NCBI GenBank assembly: GCA_018266105.1
Contig: JAFEBA010000076.1
Coordinates: 62,265 to 126,264 of the forward strand
Length of the DNA stretch: 64,000 nucleotides
DNA from: a bacterium
GTDB lineage: Bacteria > Vulcanimicrobiota > Xenobia > Xenobiales > JADMJV01
Direction: 5' to 3'
The notes under the pieces are model-generated. The model did not search any database. It saw only the letters and a list, made by a program, of their open reading frames with translations, and had not been told where the DNA came from. The position numbers and the translations under genes are program-made. Below, one piece after another: positions 35,455 to 43,159 of the stretch; position 1 is the first letter of the stretch; the number at the start of each line of letters is the position of its first letter.

Positions 35455-35902
35455 CAAAGAGATTCGCCGCAGATTGCCCCATCGCTACCCGCTGCTGCTC
35501 GTCGACCGCGTCACCGAGGCCAGTCCCGAGCGAGTTCTGGGCGAAAAATACGTGACCGCCAACGAACCTTTCTTTCGCGGACACTTCCCCAGCGCGCCGG
35601 TCATGCCCGGAGTTCTCTTGCTGGAATCGATGTTTCAGCTCCTCTGGCTGCAGTGGGGCGGTGAGCACGGCTTCCATCTATGCGGAGTCAAACGCCTCAA
35701 GCTGCGACGCTCGGTGGTTCCCGGCGACGTGTTGGAACTCGAAGCTCAGGTGCTGGAAATGGGCGAACAACCTTGGAGATTCAAGTGCTTCGGCCGGGTC
35801 GAGGGCAAGGTTGCAGTGGAGGGCGAGCTGGTTGTTCGCTGTCGGGCGCCGAAAGTAGCTCAAGAAAGTTCACTTGAACAACGGGAAGTAGCCAAGACTT
35901 GA
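35444..35902 (+). CDS. fabZ: 3-hydroxyacyl-ACP dehydratase FabZ
   Basis: A 152-residue hot-dog-fold dehydratase. The core FabZ motif is intact: NEPFFRGHFPSAPVMPGVLLLES, with the catalytic His (H47) and Glu (E61), and the N-terminal LPHRYPLLLVDRV element. It removes water from 3-hydroxyacyl-ACP in fatty-acid elongation and competes with LpxA for hydroxyacyl-ACP, which explains its usual place beside lpxC and lpxA. The ATG overlaps lpxC by 11 bases. Confidence 0.92.
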   Translation: MLDSKEIRRRLPHRYPLLLVDRVTEASPERVLGEKYVTANEPFFRGHFPSAPVMPGVLLLESMFQLLWLQWGGEHGFHLCGVKRLKLRRSVVPGDVLELEAQVLEMGEQPWRFKCFGRVEGKVAVEGELVVRCRAPKVAQESSLEQREVAKT

Positions 35903-35959
35903 AGAACATTCATTTCTGCCGCCGCAGTCAGTCCAACCAAAAGGTACGGCTTATGGTGG

Positions 35960-35989
35960 TTGCGTGAGCGCATGCACTTGTGATATAAA
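35960..35989 (+). promoter_or_regulatory. Candidate sigma-70-type promoter for the lpxA-lpxB segment
   Basis: TTGCGT (35960-35965) and TATAAA (35984-35989) are separated by 18 bases in the only sizeable gap of the lipid A block. It would give a leader of about 200 bases before the Gfo/Idh gene. Confidence 0.45.
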
Positions 35990-36001
35990 CTCCGGGATTC
36001 C

Positions 36002-36027
36002 AGCCAGAGCGCCGCAGGCGTCTGGCT
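36002..36027 (+). other. Strong stem-loop at the start of the leader
   Basis: AGCCAGA (36002-36008) pairs with TCTGGCT (36021-36027). A further 4-bp stem (CGCC/GGCG) caps a GCA loop with one bulged base. It lies a few bases downstream of the predicted transcription start and could stabilise the mRNA 5' end or belong to a regulatory leader. The remaining leader up to 36199 has no convincing gene; a weak small reading frame there was rejected. Confidence 0.45.
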
Positions 36028-36199
36028 ACCATCAGGATGTGGTGACAAAGGCTCTGAAGCCCGAGGCGGGCAAGCTTTTGACACTCAGGGGGGCCTGGGG
36101 GTTCTCACAGAGCTTGCTCACGACCCGAGGTTGGAAACTCTTCCCGACGGGCATAGTTGTTAAGCTTGCGGGGTCCAAGGGGTCGAAGGAGGCGTGGTT

Positions 36200-37171
36200 T
36201 TGGAACCAGTCAAAGTTGGCGTAGTCGGAGCTGGAAATATGGGGGTCCACCACGCCCGCATCTACAATGAGCTCCCCCAAACCGAGCTGGTCGGCATCGT
36301 CGACATCAGTGAGGCTCGCGGCCGCTTCTGCGCGGAACAGTATCAGACCGAATATGTCAGCAACTATCAGGACCTGATCGGTCGTGTGGACGCTGTCAAC
36401 ATCGTCGTCCCCACCAGCCTTCACTACCCCCTGGCCATGGAATTCCTGAGAAACAATGTCCACGTTCTGGTGGAAAAACCCATCACGGTGGACCTGATCC
36501 AGGCCAAAAGACTGGTGGACTATTCCAAGAAGGCCAACTGCATACTGCAGGTCGGACACCTCGAGCGATTTAATCCGGCGGTGCGTAAGCTCCGCGAGGT
36601 AGTAGGACAACCGGTCTATATCGAGACCAAACGTCTGTCCTATCCGACAAACAGAAATCTTGATGTCGGCGTGATCTGGGACCTGATGATCCATGACATC
36701 GATATTCTCATCAATTTAGTCAATTCTCCCGTGGTCGATATCCACGCCATGGGAGTTTCCGTGTATTCAGACTTCGAAGACGTAGCTCAGGTGCAGTTGA
36801 TGTTCAAAAACGGCTGCATGGCAAACCTGGTGGCCAGCCGCATTAGCGGAGAGAAGCTTCGCCAGCTGAAAGCCACCGAAGACAGCGGCCGAACCCTGTG
36901 TCTGGACTTTATTGACCAGACCCTGGTGGCCATGCATCCTCCGCGAGGGGGACGAGTCATCTCGCCCGAAGTGTTTGACCTCGAGAAGGACGAACCACTT
37001 CGTCTGGAACTGTCTCACTTCGCCGACTGCGTGGCCATGCATAGGACTCCGCTGGTCTCGGGGGAAGACGGCAAGCGAGCTTTAGAATTGGCCATGCAGG
37101 TTTTAGCTCGCATGAAATTGGTGAAGTCGAAGGCACCACAAGGTAAAGCTTTGATCGCTCTGGCAGGTTAG
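36200..37171 (+). CDS. Gfo/Idh/MocA-family dehydrogenase, GnnA candidate
   Basis: A 323-residue NAD(P)-dependent oxidoreductase. TTG 36200 is chosen because GGAGG lies 7 bases before it; GTG 36194 would be only 1 base from that site. The Rossmann motif is VGVVGAGNMGVHHARIY. The EKPITVDL element holds the catalytic lysine, and the second domain has the MIHDIDILINLV His-Asp pair. In some bacteria a family member (GnnA) oxidises the 3-position of UDP-GlcNAc so that an aminotransferase (GnnB) can make the 3-amino sugar for lipid A. Its place next to lpxA fits this, but no GnnB is in the window. Confidence 0.8.
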   Translation: MEPVKVGVVGAGNMGVHHARIYNELPQTELVGIVDISEARGRFCAEQYQTEYVSNYQDLIGRVDAVNIVVPTSLHYPLAMEFLRNNVHVLVEKPITVDLIQAKRLVDYSKKANCILQVGHLERFNPAVRKLREVVGQPVYIETKRLSYPTNRNLDVGVIWDLMIHDIDILINLVNSPVVDIHAMGVSVYSDFEDVAQVQLMFKNGCMANLVASRISGEKLRQLKATEDSGRTLCLDFIDQTLVAMHPPRGGRVISPEVFDLEKDEPLRLELSHFADCVAMHRTPLVSGEDGKRALELAMQVLARMKLVKSKAPQGKALIALAG

Positions 37172-37203
37172 GCCAGAAAGAAGGAATGGGAGAGTAAGAG
37201 GCG

Positions 37204-38040
37204 ATGGCAGAGGTTCACCCCACAGCGATCGTAGACGCCGGGGCTGAGTTAGCCGACGGGGTCACCGTTGGTCCTTTTTGTATCGTCGGACCGGGCGTCC
37301 GCCTGGGTGCCCGCACCAAACTCCATTCCTCGGTGGTCATCGAGCAGACCACGATGGGCGAGGATAACGAGGTCTGGCCCGGCGCCATCATCGGTGTGGC
37401 CCCTCAGGACCTACGCTACAACGGCGAAAAGTCCAGTGTGGTCATCGGCCGCGGCAACGTGATTCGCGAATACGTCACCATCCACCGAGCCTCGAATGAA
37501 GGTGCCGTGACCCAGATCGGCAACGATAACTTGATCATGGCTTACGCTCACGTGGCTCACAACTGTATCCTCGGCAATCAAATCGTGGTCTCCAATTCAG
37601 TCGGCCTTTGCGGCCACGTGGAGATCGAAGATCAGGCCGTGTTGGGCGGGATGTGCGGTATTCATCAGTTCGTGCGCATCGGCCGCCTGGCCATGATCGG
37701 CGGTATGGCCAAAGTGACCCAGGACGTGCCCCCCTTCGGAATGGTGGACGGCCAACCGGCCCGTCTCTTTGGAATGAACATTCGTGGAATGCAGCGTCGC
37801 GGCATCACCAAAGAATCGCGCCAGGCGCTCAAGCACTGCTACCGCATGATGTTGCGCTCGGGGCTCAACCTGGGCCAGGCTCTGGAAGCCATCCGGCGCA
37901 CGGTGGAGCCCTGCCCGGAAACCTCGCACCTGCTCAGGTTTTTTGAGAGCCCCTCGCGGATGGGATTCTGCGTGCGCGGCAGTGACGCTCGCCGCAACAC
38001 CAATCAACAGGTCGAGGAAGTCGAGCTGGCGGGCTGCTGA
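37204..38040 (+). CDS. lpxA: UDP-N-acetylglucosamine acyltransferase LpxA
   Basis: LpxA adds the first 3-hydroxyacyl chain to UDP-GlcNAc (or its 3-amino analogue). The 278-residue protein has hexapeptide repeats from residue 4, IGVAPQDLRYNGE, EYVTIHRAS and the catalytic histidine block YAHVAHNC (H119). CGIHQFVRIGRLAMIGGMAKVTQDVPPF follows, then a helical C-terminal domain starting NIRGMQRRGI. Length is close to E. coli LpxA (262) with a short C-terminal tail. A GAGAGTAAGAGGCG stretch precedes the ATG. Confidence 0.93.
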   Translation: MAEVHPTAIVDAGAELADGVTVGPFCIVGPGVRLGARTKLHSSVVIEQTTMGEDNEVWPGAIIGVAPQDLRYNGEKSSVVIGRGNVIREYVTIHRASNEGAVTQIGNDNLIMAYAHVAHNCILGNQIVVSNSVGLCGHVEIEDQAVLGGMCGIHQFVRIGRLAMIGGMAKVTQDVPPFGMVDGQPARLFGMNIRGMQRRGITKESRQALKHCYRMMLRSGLNLGQALEAIRRTVEPCPETSHLLRFFESPSRMGFCVRGSDARRNTNQQVEEVELAGC

Positions 38041-39194
38041 AACTCGCAATCCTTTCGGCCGACCCGTCTGGTGATCTGCAGGCGGCCGCCCTGGTGGAGC
38101 AAATCAAAGCCCGACACCCCGACTGGCGCTTTGTCGGGGTAGGCAGCCAGTTTTCACGGCGAGCCGGAGTTCAACTCTGGTCAGACTCTTCCTTATGGAG
38201 CATTGTCGGCGTCACCGAAGCGCTGACGCGAATTCCTCGCTTTATCTACGACTACTGGAAGGTGCGCCAGGCGCTTCTCGGCAGTCGTCCGGACCTGACC
38301 ATCTTCATCGACTCTCCGGCCGTGCATATGCGGCTGGCACCGGTGGCACAGAAGGCGGGCTTGCGATGCGTCTACTACTTTCCGCCCTCGGGGTGGAGTA
38401 CAAATCGGCGGCGACTGGCTCACATTCATAGCAGAGTGGAGGCCTTGATTCCGGCTTTCGCCTACTCGGCCGAGCAATATCTTAAAAACGGACTTCCCGT
38501 GGCCTATTTTGGCCACCCGCTGGTGGATCTTTGCCAACCGATCGAGCGGAGTCTGGCGCTTGAGCGCCTGGGCCTGCCTGAAGGCCAATACGCCGCCATA
38601 CTGCCAGGAAGCCGAACTCAGGAAATCCGGCTACTGCTTCCCATCTTTCTGGAGACCGCCCAGCGCTTCAGCCAGCTGACCTGGCTCCTGCCGACCGCCA
38701 ACCCTCAGCTCGAAGCCCGCTTGCGCAGGGCTTTACCCGAACCGCCCGCCTGGCTGCGAATTATCCCGGGCCGCTCCCGAGAAGTGATGTCGGTCTCCCG
38801 GGCGGGACTGCTTGCCTCCGGCTCAGCCACTCTGGAAGCCTGCCTGCTCGATCTGCCTCACCTCATTGGCTACCGGCTCAACCCGATCGACTGGAAAATC
38901 GCCAGACTGTTGAACTTCTTAGGCCTTTTCAACGTGCCCATGTTCGGGCTGCCCAATCTGGTGCTGCAGGAAAAAATTGTCCCCGAATTTCTGCAAGATC
39001 AGCTCAATCCTGACCAGCTCGAGAGGGCATTAGGATCGCTCCTGCAAGACGGGCCCCAACGGAAACAGGCCCTGAACGACCTCAGTCGCGTGCGCCACAG
39101 CCTCGGCCCTCCGGGCGCCGTGCGGCGAGTGGCGGAGTTCGTGGAAAGAATGGCTCTCGGGCAGAGCCGGGAGGAGGCGCTGCGTGAGCTTTGA
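38037..39194 (+). CDS. lpxB: Lipid-A-disaccharide synthase LpxB (CTG start)
   Basis: LpxB (GT19, GT-B fold) joins UDP-diacylglucosamine with lipid X at the inner membrane. The first GTG in frame (38094) would remove the family's first strand. Upstream the frame reads KLAILSADPSGDLQAAALVEQ, matching the LpxB N-terminus, so translation should start at CTG 38037, overlapping the lpxA stop as CTGA. That gives 385 residues, close to E. coli (382). Other motifs are VYYFPPSGW, FGHPLVDL, ILPGSRTQEI, LLASGSATLEACL and MFGLPNLVLQEKIVPEFLQ. Confidence 0.9.
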   Translation: MKLAILSADPSGDLQAAALVEQIKARHPDWRFVGVGSQFSRRAGVQLWSDSSLWSIVGVTEALTRIPRFIYDYWKVRQALLGSRPDLTIFIDSPAVHMRLAPVAQKAGLRCVYYFPPSGWSTNRRRLAHIHSRVEALIPAFAYSAEQYLKNGLPVAYFGHPLVDLCQPIERSLALERLGLPEGQYAAILPGSRTQEIRLLLPIFLETAQRFSQLTWLLPTANPQLEARLRRALPEPPAWLRIIPGRSREVMSVSRAGLLASGSATLEACLLDLPHLIGYRLNPIDWKIARLLNFLGLFNVPMFGLPNLVLQEKIVPEFLQDQLNPDQLERALGSLLQDGPQRKQALNDLSRVRHSLGPPGAVRRVAEFVERMALGQSREEALREL

Positions 39195-40329
39195 CCTGTG
39201 GATCACCAGTAACTCTCCAGGTGAGGTCAGCAGCTGGGTGGGTGGAGTCACGCCCAAGCTGGCCCGGCTACGCCCCGACTGGCGCGTACGTCTGGCGCTG
39301 GTTCCCTGTCCTTACGCCAGCGGAGCCGAGAAACGAGTGGCACAACAACTCGATGGGGTGCACGAAGTGCTTTCTCCCTGGGAAACCACCCGCTGGTATT
39401 TTGGCCTGGGTAAGCTGGGTTGGCCCAAAGCCCGGCAAGGATTGGTGATGTTCCTAGGAGGAGACCCCTGGCACGCACTGCTGCTCAAGCGCAAGCTCGG
39501 CTACGCCGCAGCCGGCTACTTCGAGAAGCCCAGCTGGTGGAGTCGACTTTTTGACTTTCCCGTCTACGGGCACCAGGGGGAGCCGCGGGTTGGCGATCTG
39601 ATGGTGGACCGGGTAACTCCAGGACCACCACCGGCCAGGCCCGTGCTGGGCCTCTTTCCGGGGTCACGCGCCTGGCAACTTCGTTTGACTCTCGGTCGAT
39701 TTTTGTTGGTGGCCGAGGAGCTGAAACGCCGTCACCCCGAGGTGGAAATCAGACTGGTGCAGTCTCCGTTCGTACAGGACGCCGACCTGCGCCGCGCCCT
39801 CGATCATCCGTTCCAGCTTGGTCTGCCCTCAGCTCAGGCTCGAGTCCAACCCGACCGCCTGATCCTGGAGAGTGGACTGGAGGTTTTGAAGCGTCCGGGC
39901 GGCCAACCGATGAACGACCTCAGCATGGCTCTAACGGTGCCCGGCACCAATACCGCCGAACTCGCCTGCGCCGGGATTCCCTTTGTCATTTGTCTGCACC
40001 CCCTGGCCTTTCTGGGCGGCGGGGGGCTGCCGGGAATTATCGAGCGGCTCCCGCTGCCCTCTGCCTGGAAAGTGCCACTCCGCAAACGTAAACTGCGCCG
40101 AATTCGCTACACGGCCTTGCCCAACCAATTGGCCGGCCGCGCGCTGGTGCCCGAAATCATTGTGGATTCTTCCCTGGAACCTTTAACCGCCCGGTTCCAA
40201 CAGTGGCTCGAGGATCCCGACGAAGTTGAGCGAATCCGCCAGCAGCTTCAGGAAGTGATGGGACAGCCGGGCGCCACCGGGCGTTTGGCTGAGTGGATAG
40301 TAGGAATTGGTGATGCAGCGAATCGGTGA
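39184..40329 (+). CDS. LpxB-type glycosyltransferase paralogue 1
   Basis: A 381-residue GT-B protein starting at GTG 39184 inside the end of lpxB. It reads DLWITSNSPGEVSSWVGGVT at the N-terminus and has the LpxB-like LGLFPGSRAWQLRLTLGRFL motif. The donor-site segment is ALTVPGTNTAELACAGIPFV, followed by RYTALPNQLAGRALVPEI, parallel to the PN...EFLQ region of LpxB. It is clearly related to LpxB but too different to be the same enzyme; the product is unknown. It may act on another lipid-linked sugar. Confidence 0.75.
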   Translation: MSFDLWITSNSPGEVSSWVGGVTPKLARLRPDWRVRLALVPCPYASGAEKRVAQQLDGVHEVLSPWETTRWYFGLGKLGWPKARQGLVMFLGGDPWHALLLKRKLGYAAAGYFEKPSWWSRLFDFPVYGHQGEPRVGDLMVDRVTPGPPPARPVLGLFPGSRAWQLRLTLGRFLLVAEELKRRHPEVEIRLVQSPFVQDADLRRALDHPFQLGLPSAQARVQPDRLILESGLEVLKRPGGQPMNDLSMALTVPGTNTAELACAGIPFVICLHPLAFLGGGGLPGIIERLPLPSAWKVPLRKRKLRRIRYTALPNQLAGRALVPEIIVDSSLEPLTARFQQWLEDPDEVERIRQQLQEVMGQPGATGRLAEWIVGIGDAANR

Positions 40330-40891
40330 CACATTATTTCGCCAGCGGGGTCTGCTGGTTGCGCTTTTGGCACTCTACGGTCTATTTTGTGCCCGTCCCA
40401 CTCCGGCTGGATTCTGGCTGGGCTTGACCTGGGCCAGCCTGGGTGAGGGGCTGCGCCTCTGGGCCATCGGCTACAGCGGAGAACCCACTCGCGGGCAGGA
40501 ACTGGACGCTCCCGTGCTGGTCACAGCAGGCCCCTACGCACATGTGCGAAATCCACTCTATGTCGGTAACTTGCTCAACAGCCTGGGTGTCCTGACAGCG
40601 GCCTTCTATCCATGGGACCTCTTCAGAATTCTGGGCCTCTGGCTCACGGTGGTGGGACTGTATTTGTTTCTGGGAAGCCACGAAGAAAAGTTTCTGAGAA
40701 GGCTTTTTGGCGCAGAATATGAGGATTACCGGCGGCAAGTGCCAGCCTGGTGGCCCGCACGCCGCGGTTACTCCAGGCCCAGCGGACAGTTTTGCCCCCG
40801 GCGGTCTTTAAGGTTTGAGCGCACCAGTTTAGTCTGGTGGTGCCTGATCTGGGTCGTATTGGGCCTGAAGGGTTGGATTTATGGGACGTAA
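40313..40891 (+). CDS. ICMT/PEMT-like membrane methyltransferase
   Basis: From ATG 40313 the protein has 192 residues and about four or five membrane helices. The isoprenylcysteine carboxyl methyltransferase-type SAM motif is present: GPYAHVRNPLYVGNLL, then HEEKFLRRLFGAEYEDYRRQVPAWWP. Bacterial members methylate lipids or unknown small molecules in the membrane. GTG 40310 is an alternative start. It overlaps the LpxB-like gene by 17 bases, suggesting a role on the same lipid product. Confidence 0.78.
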   Translation: MQRIGDTLFRQRGLLVALLALYGLFCARPTPAGFWLGLTWASLGEGLRLWAIGYSGEPTRGQELDAPVLVTAGPYAHVRNPLYVGNLLNSLGVLTAAFYPWDLFRILGLWLTVVGLYLFLGSHEEKFLRRLFGAEYEDYRRQVPAWWPARRGYSRPSGQFCPRRSLRFERTSLVWWCLIWVVLGLKGWIYGT

Positions 40892-41351
40892 GAAAAATCG
40901 CACTGGCGGGGAGGCTCCTGTAGCCCGGGTCGTCTCCGGGAAATCCGGCGTCCCGGCCGCTTCCAACGCCGAAAAAACGGTGGGTGCCTCCAATCCCATC
41001 ATCTTCGCTATGGGCTGCGCTGGAGCCGTGCTTGGCTTTCTCTCCGGCCTCAACCACTGGCCCTCCGTGCCCGCGGAACTGAACACGGCCATCGCCAGCA
41101 CGGGCTGGCTGGGAGCGGTGCTCGGCCAACAACATCTGGACTACCAGACGGCCGGTCAGGGACTGTTCCTGGGCCTCTCGGTCGGTTTAGGCACATCCTT
41201 CAGCTTCAATCTACCCATGCGCAAAATGGTCATGACCTGGATCCTGGCCGGAGGAGGCCTGCTGGCCGGAGCTTTGCTGGCCAAGTCAGCCTTTGCGGCC
41301 GCGGCTGGCTGGGTGGGCGGCCTGGTGCTGGCCCAACTGACTCCCGCCTGA
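40881..41351 (+). CDS. Small membrane protein of unknown function
   Basis: A 156-residue protein with a hydrophilic N-terminal 38 residues followed by three or four glycine/alanine-rich helices (IIFAMGCAGAVLGFLSGL, GLFLGLSVGLGTSFSF, WILAGGGLLAGALLA, AAAAGWVGGLVLAQL). No motif is recognised. It overlaps the methyltransferase by 11 bases and lies 3 bases before the phosphoesterase. Confidence 0.65.
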   Translation: MGRKKNRTGGEAPVARVVSGKSGVPAASNAEKTVGASNPIIFAMGCAGAVLGFLSGLNHWPSVPAELNTAIASTGWLGAVLGQQHLDYQTAGQGLFLGLSVGLGTSFSFNLPMRKMVMTWILAGGGLLAGALLAKSAFAAAAGWVGGLVLAQLTPA

Positions 41352-41354
41352 AGC

Positions 41355-42056
41355 ATGCACATCCTTTATACCAACGACCTGCACAACCAGGTCGCTCCGC
41401 TCTCGCAGTTGCCCCAATGGCAGCGTCCCGATTCGGTCCTGTTAGACGGCGGTGACGCCATCGGGGGCTCGAACACAGCCTTCCGCTGGCAGGAGCCGAT
41501 TTTGCAGTGGATGCGCAGGTTGGGCTACGCCGCCATGGCCATGGGCAATCGGGAATTTCACTACTGGCGCTGGCTGCACCGCTGGCGCGAACAGGAGCGA
41601 CAGTTCCCGCTGCTGGCCTGCAATCTCGAAGACCTGCGCGATCATCGCACCTGCTTTCGTCCTTGGACCACTCTGCGCCACCCGGACCTGAAAGTGGCCG
41701 TGATCGGGACCACTCCCGTTCAGTTCCCAGTGGGCTCATTCTGGGAGCGCAAGACCGGCTGGCGCTTCCTGGACCCCATGCTGTGCCTGCCTCCCCTGGT
41801 CGAAGAACTGAAGGCCAGCCATGACGGCGTTGTTTTACTCTCCCACTGCGGCCTGGAGCATGATTTGAAGCTGGCCGATCGCGGCCTCGGCGTCGACTTG
41901 ATCCTGGGTGCCCACAGCCACGACCTGACCCCCGAACCCGTCTATCGAGGCGGCACCGGCATCCTCCAGACCGGCAGCCACGGCCGCTATTTCGCTGAAA
42001 TCGAGTGGGAGCCAGGGCGCGCTCGCCTGGGGTGGACCCTGCATAGCTGTTCGTGA
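41355..42056 (+). CDS. Calcineurin-like metallophosphoesterase (5'-nucleotidase type)
   Basis: A 233-residue cytoplasmic protein with the two-metal phosphoesterase signature: NDLHNQ (DxH), LLDGGDAIGG (GD), MAMGNREFHYW, LSHCGLEHD and GAHSHD. The usual GNH is GNR here, so the transition-state histidine is missing. The order of motifs is like the catalytic half of UshA-type 5'-nucleotidases. Its position among LpxB-type enzymes makes it a candidate for the UDP-diacylglucosamine hydrolysis step (LpxH/LpxG role), since no lpxH or lpxI is seen in the cluster; this is inference. Confidence 0.75.
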   Translation: MHILYTNDLHNQVAPLSQLPQWQRPDSVLLDGGDAIGGSNTAFRWQEPILQWMRRLGYAAMAMGNREFHYWRWLHRWREQERQFPLLACNLEDLRDHRTCFRPWTTLRHPDLKVAVIGTTPVQFPVGSFWERKTGWRFLDPMLCLPPLVEELKASHDGVVLLSHCGLEHDLKLADRGLGVDLILGAHSHDLTPEPVYRGGTGILQTGSHGRYFAEIEWEPGRARLGWTLHSCS

Positions 42057-43159
42057 AACTGTTGGTCCTGTCCAACGGGGCCGGCGAAGACGCTATCGCG
42101 GCCTCGATCCTCGAACATCTCCCGGCCGAACTGGAGATCACGGTTTTCCCCCTGATTGGCGCCGGCTCTGCTTACGCTCGGCGCTGGCCCCAAATGGGTG
42201 AAGCCGGGGCTCCTCCCAGTCAGGGGCTTTCGAATCAATCCTGGCGCCTCTGGCTTGAGGATTTTCGGCACGGACTGGCCGGTCGGGTCCTCCGCCAATG
42301 GAAACAACTGCGCCAACAACGCGCCTGCACGGCTCTGGCCGTGGGTGATCTGGTGCCCTGCGCCCTGGCCGCCCTGGCCGGAATGAGAACCATTTACTTC
42401 GTGGGCACAGCCAAGTCCGTGTATCACCACGCCTATTCCTGGCCGGAGCGCTTCTTGCTGAAGCGCTGGGTCAAAAAAGCCTTGGTGCGCGACCAGCCCA
42501 CGGCCGACTTTCTCACCCTGCACGGCCTGTCAGCAGCCTATCTGGGCAATGCTATGATGGACGAAACCGTGCCACTCGGGCTCGACCTGGGTTTCGAGCG
42601 GGCGCTGGCCCTCTTCCCCGGAAGCCGGGCCCAGGCACCTCAGGAATTGCCCCGCCAGCTTCGTATCTGGCAGCGACTGCAGGCAGATTTTCCCTGCCCT
42701 GCGGCAGTGGCGGTGGCTCCGGGGATGGACCTGCAGAGCCTGGTTCCGGCCAGCAGTTCTCTGCGCCTGACCGGGGAGGAACGAGGGGTCGTGGGCTGGC
42801 TGGACGAGAAAGTAGCCCTGGTTCAAGGCGCCCTGGGCGACCTGCTGGCCCGTTCCTGGCTGGCCCTGGGACAGGCCGGCACGGCCCACGAGCAAGCAGC
42901 CGGCGCGGGGGTGCCGGTCGTCTCGCTGCACCCGACCCCGAATGGGCCCTTGGGATGGTATCGAGGGCGCCAGCAAGGCCTGCTGGGGGATGCTCTACTG
43001 GTGGTTTCCGAAGACGAAGCGCAAGCAGCCAAAGCCCTGGCCAGGCTGGCCACTGACCCGGTCGAACGAGAACGGCGCGCGGCCATCGGGCGTGAACGCA
43101 TGGGCCTTCCCGGCGGGGCGGCCCGAATGGCCGCCTGGCTGGCTCGCCAGCTTCTGTGA
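42053..43159 (+). CDS. LpxB-related glycosyltransferase (cyanobacterial type), paralogue 2
   Basis: A 368-residue GT-B protein starting at GTG 42053 (GTGA overlap). The N-terminus KLLVLSNGAGEDAIAASILEHL is the mark of the lipid-A-disaccharide synthase-related family known from cyanobacteria and Deinococcus. It has YFVGTAKSVYHHAYSW, LALFPGSRAQAPQ and SWLALGQAGTAHEQAAGAGVPVVS. It is the third protein in 5 kb with a PGSR motif after the first domain. The natural acceptor of this family is not established. Confidence 0.78.
   Translation: MKLLVLSNGAGEDAIAASILEHLPAELEITVFPLIGAGSAYARRWPQMGEAGAPPSQGLSNQSWRLWLEDFRHGLAGRVLRQWKQLRQQRACTALAVGDLVPCALAALAGMRTIYFVGTAKSVYHHAYSWPERFLLKRWVKKALVRDQPTADFLTLHGLSAAYLGNAMMDETVPLGLDLGFERALALFPGSRAQAPQELPRQLRIWQRLQADFPCPAAVAVAPGMDLQSLVPASSSLRLTGEERGVVGWLDEKVALVQGALGDLLARSWLALGQAGTAHEQAAGAGVPVVSLHPTPNGPLGWYRGRQQGLLGDALLVVSEDEAQAAKALARLATDPVERERRAAIGRERMGLPGGAARMAAWLARQLL

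Noticed and set aside
35964..36224. 86-codon small frame in the leader before the Gfo/Idh gene
   Set aside because: No ribosome-binding site, unlike coding composition, and it runs into the next gene in another frame; a structured leader explains the region better.
38034..38036. CTG 38034 as an LpxB start
   Set aside because: CTG 38037 directly precedes the conserved KLAIL strand and gives the CTGA overlap; the earlier codon adds nothing conserved.
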